Positions 9,181 to 17,267 of a DNA stretch of 38,158 nt are shown here, piece by piece; within the stretch, counting starts at the first letter, position 1; each line of letters begins with the position of its first letter. The position numbers and the translations under genes are program-made. A model generated the notes under the pieces. That model searched no databases and was not told the origin of the DNA. It was given only the letters and a program-made list of their open reading frames with translations. The stretch lies in the NCBI GenBank assembly GCA_028821785.1, contig JAPKFC010000009.1:1-38158 (forward strand). Reading direction: 5' to 3'. The DNA comes from Candidatus Poseidoniaceae archaeon. GTDB lineage: Archaea; Thermoplasmatota; Poseidoniia; Poseidoniales; Poseidoniaceae.

Positions 9181-9999
9181 TTGATTTCTGCCCTATTCGC
9201 AGGAATTGTAGCCACACTAGTGACTGTGGCGATAGAAAAGTGGGGAGGGCTAACCGGCGGAATATTAGGAACAGTCCCTTCAACAATTGTGCCTGCAGCT
9301 GCTGGAATGTATCTGGCTGGAGGCGAGGCTGCATTGATTGAAAGTATGGCGATAATCCCACTTGGAATGCTTGTCAATGGCCTCTTTTTGACAGTATGGA
9401 TTATTCTCCCACCACATATCTCACAAAGAAAAAGACCTCTAACGATCACCACGATTTCAGCATTATTGATCTGGACTTTTAGTGCAATTATTATGTTAAA
9501 AATCGTAGGTATTGCATTAGGCGAGAACCTATCGGCAATTAATTTAGGATTTATTGGTCTGTTATTGCTGGTATTGTTATCTGTAATTATAAATTGGAAA
9601 AATACAGAAACACCAAAAGGAAAACACCCAGTTTCACCTTTTGTCTTGGTATGTAGGGGATTAGCCGCTGCAATCGCTATTGGTTTTGCAGTTTGGCTAT
9701 CAGGGCAAGGTCAACCATTAATCGCCGGTATAGCGGCAGTATTCCCTGCAATTTTCTTAACCAGCATGGTGGCATTATGGATGGCACAAGGGCCAACAGT
9801 CCCTCGTGGTGCAGCAGGACCGATGATGTTAGGAGGTGCAAGTGTTGCAGTATATGCGATAGTCAGTATCTGGTCATTACCTGAATTTGGAGTGCTAATT
9901 GGTTCTATTATCGCATGGCTTGTCGCAGTAATTGGATGGTCGATACCAGCATTTATTGTGCTAAGTAGGCGCAATTCAATTACCGATTCAGTATCCTAG
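9181..9999 (+). CDS. Multi-pass membrane protein of unknown function
   Basis: 272 aa with many hydrophobic segments; TTG start. Confidence 0.7.
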   Translation: MISALFAGIVATLVTVAIEKWGGLTGGILGTVPSTIVPAAAGMYLAGGEAALIESMAIIPLGMLVNGLFLTVWIILPPHISQRKRPLTITTISALLIWTFSAIIMLKIVGIALGENLSAINLGFIGLLLLVLLSVIINWKNTETPKGKHPVSPFVLVCRGLAAAIAIGFAVWLSGQGQPLIAGIAAVFPAIFLTSMVALWMAQGPTVPRGAAGPMMLGGASVAVYAIVSIWSLPEFGVLIGSIIAWLVAVIGWSIPAFIVLSRRNSITDSVS

Positions 10000-10279
10000 T
10001 CCAGCGTTCAGAAGCGGGTACATCGACAATAGTGAATTGTACAAAAGTCACACCCTTCACTTCACAAATCTTCTTGCGTAATGAATCTAAATCCAAAAGG
10101 CAACAAGGGCAATGCGGCCTTGATGGTTTTATTGTGAGATTAGTTTCACCATCCTCTGCGATATCTATTGCTTGAATTATATCTGATTGTGTCAAGCCAA
10201 CCGATTGGTGTGGGTCTTTCCAATCGGACAATAAACGAACAACACGGCGTTTTAAGGCGTTGTGTTTTCGTTTAGACAT
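9980..10279 (-). CDS. Hypothetical protein, DUF59/MIP18-like (Fe-S assembly)
   Basis: LTIKPSRPHCPCCLLDLDSLRKKICEVKGVTFVQFTIVDVPASERWT resembles the DUF59 C-terminal half. Confidence 0.5.
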   Translation of the reverse strand: MSKRKHNALKRRVVRLLSDWKDPHQSVGLTQSDIIQAIDIAEDGETNLTIKPSRPHCPCCLLDLDSLRKKICEVKGVTFVQFTIVDVPASERWTRILNR

Positions 10280-10287
10280 GTAAATCC

Positions 10288-10500
10288 TTATCCTTTAATT
10301 TGTGAATTAATTTCTTCTAAACTGAGTTCGGCGAGGCGGCCTTCAGCAGCATCTAACTCATGTTGACAAACCTTCAGTAATGCCGCCCCTTCTTCAAACA
10401 TCGCCAATGTTTCATCAAGGCTTTTTCCTCCTTTCTCTAATTCAGAAACTATAGTTTCCAATCTAGATACCGCTTCATTATAACTTATTTTTTCACTCAT
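10288..10500 (-). CDS. xseB: Exodeoxyribonuclease VII small subunit
   Basis: SYNEAVSRLETIVSELEKGGKSLDETLAMFEEGAALLKVCQHELDAAEGRL is the typical XseB sequence. Confidence 0.93.
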   Translation of the reverse strand: MSEKISYNEAVSRLETIVSELEKGGKSLDETLAMFEEGAALLKVCQHELDAAEGRLAELSLEEINSQIKG

Positions 10501-11756
10501 TTTTCATCACTCTCAATAATTTCCTTGATGTCAGCAAGCGCTGATCCATCTGCAAAAGTCATAGTAATTTCTTGTCCTGAAGAAATATTCTTTACACTAC
10601 TCAGGACCTCCCCGTCCTTTGTTTGCGCCATTGAATAACCCCTTTCAAGTACGCGCTTTGGGTGTGATGATTGTAATATTGCCCCGATATGAACCAGCCG
10701 AGCCTTTTCACCGGAAAGCATTCTTTGGGAAGAACTCTTGATACGCATTTCCATGTTATTCAATCTGTCCTTAGCCTTTGACAATCCTGCTAATGGCGCC
10801 AAACGCAATCTAGCTGTCAGTGAAACTAGATGTTGGCGAGATTCTCCAAATCTTCGCAATACAGAATTTTCAAGCCGCCCCTCAATATCATCAAGCCACA
10901 TCACCAGTGCGCTCTTTTCTGGTACACATCTTTCGATAGCATCCGAAGGGGTGGAGGCACGTAAATCCGCTACCAAATCGGAAACTAACATATCAGATTC
11001 ATGACCGATTGCAGAGATTACAGGGATTGGGCTGGCGATAATAGCGCGAGCCACCGCTTCAAGATTGAATGTCCACAAATCTTCTGGCGAACCTCCACCG
11101 CGAGCGACAATAATCAAATCAACAATAGGTCGTTGCAATTTTTTTGCAATTTCAGGTTTACACATTTCTCTGGCAGTGGCTAATGCTTGGCAAATTTCAG
11201 AAGCCGAACTATCTCCTTGAACAGTTACTCCGAGGATTGTTCGGCGTAGCCCAGGCCAACGGTTTTCAATCAATCTCTGCATATCGGATAATGCAGCCGA
11301 AGCAGAGCCAGTGATGATAACAATGTGTTTTGGAATTAGTGGAATCTGCAGGCGTACTCTATCGAGTGAGCCATCATCACGTAGTTCGCCAATCAACTTT
11401 CGTCGAGTTTCTTCCAATGCTCCAACGCTACTAATTGGTTCAATTTTTTCAACATTAAGAGTCATGCTCCCTCTTGGAGCATAGACATCAATACTGGCGA
11501 TGACAACGACTTCGCTTCCATCCTTTATCGTACTATCAATATGGCATCTATTCTTCCAAATAGCACAATTCATCTGGCCTTGATCATCCCTTAAGTCAAA
11601 GTAGGTATGGCCGGAACGTGCAAGTTTCATTCCACTGACTTCACCTTTCAATACTTGATGTTGAAACAAAGGGTCTCGTTTCAAAGTTGATTTTACTAAA
11701 GTGACAAATTGACCGATGGGGATTGGACCTGTAGTAACCTCGGCACCCCTTGACAT
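10497..11756 (-). CDS. xseA: Exodeoxyribonuclease VII large subunit
   Basis: OB-fold N-terminus (VLKGEVSGMKLARSGHTYFDLRDDQGQMNCAIWK), RGGGSPEDLWTFN, PVISAIGHESD. ORF extends to 11786; the MSRGAEV start is at 11756. Confidence 0.93.
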   Translation of the reverse strand: MSRGAEVTTGPIPIGQFVTLVKSTLKRDPLFQHQVLKGEVSGMKLARSGHTYFDLRDDQGQMNCAIWKNRCHIDSTIKDGSEVVVIASIDVYAPRGSMTLNVEKIEPISSVGALEETRRKLIGELRDDGSLDRVRLQIPLIPKHIVIITGSASAALSDMQRLIENRWPGLRRTILGVTVQGDSSASEICQALATAREMCKPEIAKKLQRPIVDLIIVARGGGSPEDLWTFNLEAVARAIIASPIPVISAIGHESDMLVSDLVADLRASTPSDAIERCVPEKSALVMWLDDIEGRLENSVLRRFGESRQHLVSLTARLRLAPLAGLSKAKDRLNNMEMRIKSSSQRMLSGEKARLVHIGAILQSSHPKRVLERGYSMAQTKDGEVLSSVKNISSGQEITMTFADGSALADIKEIIESDEK

Positions 11757-11804
11757 ATTAGTGACAATAAGCCAATGGTTCTTCAACTATCGGTTGAAAC
11801 AGAT

Positions 11805-12806
11805 TCACTTCTTGGTGAAGGTATTCAACCAACCACGACGCCAAAACATTGTCAACATCAATATTGCGAAGACGCTCATCACACTGATTATCCCCCAAAA
11901 TCCGCCAACCTGGTCTAGAGGTAAGTCCTCATTGTTCATGCCAAAGATTCCAGCGATTAATGTCAATGGAAGCATGATTGCACCGATTATTGTTAGTGTT
12001 GTCATAACTTCAGTTAATTGTGCATTAGATTGTGACAATTCCATTGAGATGTTGGAAAGATATGTGTCTCTTGTTGAAGTTGCACCTGCAGAATAGTTGT
12101 TGGCTCTCTTTACTAATGCGGTACAAAGTTGGTTCAGATCGGAGAAGTAGATTGCTACTCCAGTAGAGATTAGTTTCAACTTTTGATTTTGCATTCGCAA
12201 AGTAACGGTATGAAGCGATTCAATCGACTTACTCGCTTCACGAAGTTGTCTCTTCAAATTGTGTAATCCTTCCAGTAAGTTCTCATATTGTTTCTGAGGA
12301 TCGAAAACACAAAACTCCAATTCATCTAGAGTTTTTGAATAGCGTCCTAGAATAGGTTGCCAGTCATCAGCAATAGCGTCCAATATTTCATACAGCAAAA
12401 AATCAATTCCAAGAGCGAGTTCCTCCTCTTCAGCTTCCTTGAATCTACGGCGGAATTTCATCAGAGCAGGAATACTTGTATGGCGTACAGTAATTATCAA
12501 ATCATTGGTTATAAAAATCGCAACCGGTTCAGTGTCTAGTTGATTATCAGCATCACGTGCATTAACAACGACGAAACGATGGTTACTAAATTTCATTGCA
12601 GTAGTATCTGCGTGTCCAAAAATATCTTCAACTGCAAGTTCATCAAACTGCATTACATTGAGTAAAAAGTTCTTGACTGAGTCATCAGGCTTCTTGATGT
12701 CTAGCCACGCTAAACCCTTGCCCTCGATAGCATCAACTACCGTTTCAAGGGAGAAGGCTTCAGTATCAATGATACCAGAAGCCGTCTGTAAACGCAACTC
12801 GGACAT
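11805..12806 (-). CDS. corA: CorA-family Mg2+/Co2+ transporter
   Basis: C-terminal IFGMNNEDLP (GMN motif) plus two TM helices; likely start MSELRLQ at 12806. Confidence 0.92.
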   Translation of the reverse strand: MSELRLQTASGIIDTEAFSLETVVDAIEGKGLAWLDIKKPDDSVKNFLLNVMQFDELAVEDIFGHADTTAMKFSNHRFVVVNARDADNQLDTEPVAIFITNDLIITVRHTSIPALMKFRRRFKEAEEEELALGIDFLLYEILDAIADDWQPILGRYSKTLDELEFCVFDPQKQYENLLEGLHNLKRQLREASKSIESLHTVTLRMQNQKLKLISTGVAIYFSDLNQLCTALVKRANNYSAGATSTRDTYLSNISMELSQSNAQLTEVMTTLTIIGAIMLPLTLIAGIFGMNNEDLPLDQVGGFWGIISVMSVFAILMLTMFWRRGWLNTFTKK

Positions 12807-12855
12807 GATTCTGCGGTGCGACGCCTCTCTTCTAACAGTTGCGTGGCTAGAAAAT

Positions 12856-13731
12856 TTACTCTTCTTCACCGAAAGAAGCAAAATTACTTGCCAATTGTAG
12901 CCAGTCCTCAAATTCAAATTCTTCCGGCCTAGCATCCATTCTTTCATCTTCAATAAATGCAGAATATGCCGCTTTCCACCTAGCAGAATGCCATTCAGGT
13001 AGGCGATTCAATCTTTTTGGCACACGCTTTAAAGTTGAACGTAATTTTTTCCTTCTCTCTGCAAATCCAGCATGAATTAGCAATCGTACAAGTCGTTTGT
13101 CACAAGGAAATTCCTCTTGTTGAGGAGTCATGTGGATATAGCGGGAGTGAACTCTTGGATTAGGGCTGAAATTATGCGGTGCGACTTTATCTTCGATTTC
13201 ACTATTCCAATCCAATAGGGCAGTCATCCCAAGCGAGCCAACATCAGATTCGTATTCCATCACTAACCTTTCAGCGAATTCTTCTTGAACCAATACTACT
13301 ACATCAGAGATTTCTTCAGTGCGAGGATTTCTTAGGTGGCGAGTTAGTAATTCAATCAAAGGTGATGAAATCTGGTAGGGGATATTTGCTACAACTTTAC
13401 TCAAATCGTTAGGCCAATCCGAGATTAATGCATCGCCACAAATCAAATCTAATTGGCCAGATTTAATCTCGGGTGCGAAAGCACCACGCAAGTGCTCAAC
13501 AGCGACCTCATCAATTTCAATTGCTGTTAATCTACATCCAGTCTCAAGTAGAACTTCAGTAAGAACGCCAGGACCAGGACCAATCTCGAGAACATGGTCG
13601 TTTGAATTAACTTCAGCGAGTTCAACCGCACGAGATATTAGTTCGTCAGAAATCAAGTAATGTTGCCCTAATGATTTGTCAATGTCTTGCTTTGCACGCA
13701 AAGAATCGACTAGCCAGCGGGCTCCTCTCAT
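12856..13731 (-). CDS. ksgA: 16S rRNA dimethyladenosine transferase (KsgA/Dim1)
   Basis: SLGQHYLISDELISRAVELAEV, LEIGPGPGVLTEVLL, VANIPYQISSPLIELL motifs. Confidence 0.94.
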   Translation of the reverse strand: MRGARWLVDSLRAKQDIDKSLGQHYLISDELISRAVELAEVNSNDHVLEIGPGPGVLTEVLLETGCRLTAIEIDEVAVEHLRGAFAPEIKSGQLDLICGDALISDWPNDLSKVVANIPYQISSPLIELLTRHLRNPRTEEISDVVVLVQEEFAERLVMEYESDVGSLGMTALLDWNSEIEDKVAPHNFSPNPRVHSRYIHMTPQQEEFPCDKRLVRLLIHAGFAERRKKLRSTLKRVPKRLNRLPEWHSARWKAAYSAFIEDERMDARPEEFEFEDWLQLASNFASFGEEE

Positions 13732-14585
13732 GCTTTCACCGGAAGCAAGAGGTTAACTAAGCGTGGTTCAATGTTTTGGTCTTCTATCTCACTGATGAAG
13801 CGCTTTGCTAGTAATTCAGCAGCATCAATATTACAGGATTGATTTAGCGCTTCCATACTTTTGAATCCAGATGAACCTCTTTCTTGAACCATTTGAACTG
13901 CTTTTTTATTGCCAATGCTAGGAAGAAGTTCAAACGCATGTTGCTTTAGAGAAAGATTGCCAGCGACATTGAAAAATGATTTGACGAAATGATCAGAATT
14001 TTCTTCAATAAATAATTGAATTACCAGTGGCATATCTTGACGAGCATAGTTGCTCATAAGGTCAAGTTTTGCCCCTCCAACATAAGAATCAACATGAACT
14101 TTCTTGGCTTGATCAAGTCCAATATAGATTCTATCGGTAGGATTTAGGGGTGTAATGCCCTTCTTTACAGAGAGTCTGCACATGAATAGTTTACCTTCAG
14201 TTATTGCCGTAATAATGCCTTCAACAGTATCATGCTCTATGACACGAGCCCAATTTTCCCCCTCGATAGGAGAAGGTCTTTGTGGAGAGTTTCTTGAGTC
14301 TTGGTTTCTCCCACCAGTGCGGTTTCCACCTCTAGTATTGCCTCTTGGGTTAGAACGGCTTTGAGTTCTAGCCCCTTGGCTAGTATTCCTTCCGCTTTGT
14401 TTATTGTTTGAACGATTATCATTCTGTGAAGTTTCTTTCTTTACTTGCACAGGCTTCACTTTAGGAGTCACAGGGACTGTGGCTCGCCCTTCTGCCGGTC
14501 GAGAGATATCTGTACTCTGCACAGATTCACTTTTGCTCTTACGAGCAGGTACCTTGGTTTTACGGTCACGATTAATACCGCTCAT
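13728..14585 (-). CDS. DUF655 family protein with long disordered N-terminus
   Basis: C-terminal half matches the DUF655 pattern next to ksgA/rpoF/L21e; N-terminus rich in N, S, R, G and Q. Confidence 0.82.
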   Translation of the reverse strand: MSGINRDRKTKVPARKSKSESVQSTDISRPAEGRATVPVTPKVKPVQVKKETSQNDNRSNNKQSGRNTSQGARTQSRSNPRGNTRGGNRTGGRNQDSRNSPQRPSPIEGENWARVIEHDTVEGIITAITEGKLFMCRLSVKKGITPLNPTDRIYIGLDQAKKVHVDSYVGGAKLDLMSNYARQDMPLVIQLFIEENSDHFVKSFFNVAGNLSLKQHAFELLPSIGNKKAVQMVQERGSSGFKSMEALNQSCNIDAAELLAKRFISEIEDQNIEPRLVNLLLPVKA

Positions 14586-14612
14586 TTCAACGCCTCATGG
14601 ATGGGTGGTAAG

Positions 14613-14978
14613 TTATTCTTCAAATCCAATATGTTGACGAACTATTTCCAAAATATTGGAAACATCATCGTCATTTACTGTGATACGACGGCTTGCAAGA
14701 ACGGCCTTGACATCCCCCGGATATAACGGCATTAACTCCGCTAATTTTGCTGCAAGTGCTGGATGCGGGGATAGAAGCTCAGTTTCAACCAAAGCAACAC
14801 GTAGAGATTCAAAGACCTCTGGAGTAGTTAGGTAACCATTACGATTAGTACTCGCAGCCCATTCTGCATGTTGCAGAGCGGCCTTTTGCTCGTATGTTAG
14901 TGCATTACGGCGCTCTTGAGCGCTCAACAGCATATCTCGGACAGTTGCAAAGTCAACAAAATTCTCTTCTTCGGTCAT
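14613..14978 (-). CDS. rpoF: DNA-directed RNA polymerase subunit F (Rpb4-like)
   Basis: Position between L21e and DUF655; C-terminal LMPLYPGDVKAVLASRRITVNDDDVSNILEIVRQH. Confidence 0.87.
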   Translation of the reverse strand: MTEEENFVDFATVRDMLLSAQERRNALTYEQKAALQHAEWAASTNRNGYLTTPEVFESLRVALVETELLSPHPALAAKLAELMPLYPGDVKAVLASRRITVNDDDVSNILEIVRQHIGFEE

Positions 14979-14983
14979 TGGAA

Positions 14984-15274
14984 TCACTCAAGTGGGCGTA
15001 GGTGTTCAGGTCGTGCAATCACTGTCTTCTGCATGTTGCCGTCTTTAACAGCGACAATCCATGCAACTCCTTGACGGCGTTCAATAAATCCTGTGCGGCC
15101 GTTGAAACGGCGATGAGGCATACCCATTTGTTGGCCACCGTCTAGGACGATAGCAACACGGTCACCTTCTTCGTATTGGTGCATTACGCGGCTGATATTT
15201 AGCTTGCTTCTCTCGCTCTTTCTACGGCGTAGCATACTGCGTGTTCCTTGACGTGAACCCTTTGATCGCTTCAT
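14984..15274 (-). CDS. rpl21e: 50S ribosomal protein L21e
   Basis: MKRSKGSRQGTRSMLRRRK...YEEGDRVAIVLDGGQQMGMPHRRFNGRTGFIERRQGVAWIV; RBS GGAGGTCACC. Confidence 0.94.
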   Translation of the reverse strand: MKRSKGSRQGTRSMLRRRKSERSKLNISRVMHQYEEGDRVAIVLDGGQQMGMPHRRFNGRTGFIERRQGVAWIVAVKDGNMQKTVIARPEHLRPLE

Positions 15275-15343
15275 GATGGTGACCTCCAATTAATCCGATC
15301 TAGCAATAACGCATCTTCGGAACACTTCGGCGACCTGCCTTCG

Positions 15344-15351
15344 CCATATAA
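15344..15351 (-). promoter_or_regulatory. TATA-like element upstream of the L21e operon
   Basis: Minus strand TTATATGG about 70 nt upstream of the L21e start, in a non-coding region. Confidence 0.4.
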
Positions 15352-15405
15352 GAACCGCGACGCGTTAATGAGGCTCTCAAAGGGTGATTGCTTAGCAATT
15401 AAACA

Positions 15406-17169
15406 TCAATCTGCATGAATATCTGCAACATCTAACCAAATGACATCACACTTGGCTTTGATGAGGGAAGAAATACTCGGCTGAGTTCTCCCACTATCAC
15501 CATGAATAGTTTCTTTGACATAAGTACCAGATTCACATCTAAGGGTGAATTCAATTTCTCTTTCCCCCTTTTCATTAGTTTCAATTACCAAACTATTGGT
15601 TTCGTAAACGACTCTTCTGCGAATTAAATCAGCCCGTCTATGAGCAACACGTTCTGGAGTCCTCTGTGCCAATTTAACACCCGCTAAATTATCAACAACA
15701 TTGCGAATAAATTCATCGGTTGGAAGTTCAAAGTATTCCGGTGCAGGTGGTCCCGCTTGCATAATCCGTTCGACTAAGACTGCTTTAGTACCTGTTTTTA
15801 AGAGGCTTAATGAAGTTGCCAATTCAACTAGTTCACCTTTCTTCATAGCCAGTAATTCATCTTCGCTTGGTGCGACCTTTTCAATTTCAATGACCGATGG
15901 TAATGGTTTGGTGTGATCATCATCTTTATCGCCACGACGGTTCTTTCTGCGTTTGTTTTTCTTACCTTTTCCTCTCTCTTGCACATCTATATGTGTAAGA
16001 TCAACAGGGGCGGTTAAAACTGCAAATTCATCTTCACTCAACGGTACTAACTTGAAGCGAATTGAATATGATTTCTCAGCAGGAGTTTCTTTGATTCGAA
16101 CAACTTCGCTACGATTGCTCTCTCGCATGCTAGTAATTATTACAGAACCTTGAGCTGCTTCATTGAGATCAGCCATTGCCTGAACTAAATCGATGGTACG
16201 AGTTCTTGGCGCCTTAAATTCAATGACAAACGGACGTCCACTACCCATACAACGCACATCAATATCCTCTCTCCCCATACCATGGAATGAATGTTCAACA
16301 GCACCAAATCTTTCGATTAAAGGATTGCCAATTAAGTCTTGAACACTCTTCAAATATTGTAATCCAGTTTCATTGCAACGCTTACAACCTCTTCCTTTAC
16401 AAGCACGGCAAGGCCAGCGAGTTTGAGGAATTCCCCTCTCCAGTTTTTGGTATCTTCCATAGATGTAAACGGAACGGATATCTAACTCGACGGTCAGGGT
16501 TAGTACGTCAATGAGTGCAACAATTTGTGGTTTATCACTAACAATTTTTACACCCTCAAGTCGGTTGCTTAGATTCTTAGCAATCTCTGCTACCAAACCT
16601 GGTTTCAAAGCGTCGCTACCACCAGCGCCGAAGCGCTTCCGAATCTCTTCTTCGTTTTCGATTTGGTCCTTTGGAAAGCGAGCACCTAATTGCACTCTTT
16701 TCAATTCATATGGTTTGAGAGAATCAAAAATTATATCTGCTAACAGTCCCGATTCTTGGTATAAGTTTTCACAGAATGGGCATAACGGGTTCTCATCTCT
16801 AATTTTTTCTAAGTGCGAGTCACCGCGTATTATTGAGATGCGAATGTTCTCTCCTGCCTGTTGGATTGTTTGGTCAAACATTTTCTTTCCACCAATTCTT
16901 CCTAGGCAGTGGTCACAGGTTCCAATGCGGACCAAGTGCTTGTGACCTGCAGGTGATGGTGCGCGTGGGATTTCCTCAATATGAGTGCTAAGTTGAGCAG
17001 CATCTTCCATGTCGCCGTCATCCATGTCTCCATCATCAACAGGCTGGGCGACATTTTCAGTAGTTGCTTCTCCATCATCCCATAGAGAATAATCGGTTTG
17101 TCCAAAACCAGCATTGGCGTATTTCATCCAATCTTCTTCATCAGGGTCCTCTTGTTCTTTATCAGACAT
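15406..17169 (-). CDS. pus10: tRNA pseudouridine synthase Pus10, with acidic N-terminus and SAP-like insertion
   Basis: CDHCLGRIGG...CPFC zinc site, EFKAPRTRTIDL, QRTPERVAHRRADLIRRRVVYE, YVKETIHGDSGRTQPSISSL. Confidence 0.9.
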   Translation of the reverse strand: MSDKEQEDPDEEDWMKYANAGFGQTDYSLWDDGEATTENVAQPVDDGDMDDGDMEDAAQLSTHIEEIPRAPSPAGHKHLVRIGTCDHCLGRIGGKKMFDQTIQQAGENIRISIIRGDSHLEKIRDENPLCPFCENLYQESGLLADIIFDSLKPYELKRVQLGARFPKDQIENEEEIRKRFGAGGSDALKPGLVAEIAKNLSNRLEGVKIVSDKPQIVALIDVLTLTVELDIRSVYIYGRYQKLERGIPQTRWPCRACKGRGCKRCNETGLQYLKSVQDLIGNPLIERFGAVEHSFHGMGREDIDVRCMGSGRPFVIEFKAPRTRTIDLVQAMADLNEAAQGSVIITSMRESNRSEVVRIKETPAEKSYSIRFKLVPLSEDEFAVLTAPVDLTHIDVQERGKGKKNKRRKNRRGDKDDDHTKPLPSVIEIEKVAPSEDELLAMKKGELVELATSLSLLKTGTKAVLVERIMQAGPPAPEYFELPTDEFIRNVVDNLAGVKLAQRTPERVAHRRADLIRRRVVYETNSLVIETNEKGEREIEFTLRCESGTYVKETIHGDSGRTQPSISSLIKAKCDVIWLDVADIHAD

Positions 17170-17267
17170 TTCAATCACCACTTTCACGGGGCCAACCCCA
17201 AAGACAGCAAGTTAAGCCGGACGCCTACCCTTCATCAAATGTGTGGCTCAATAAAACCAACAGTTGC

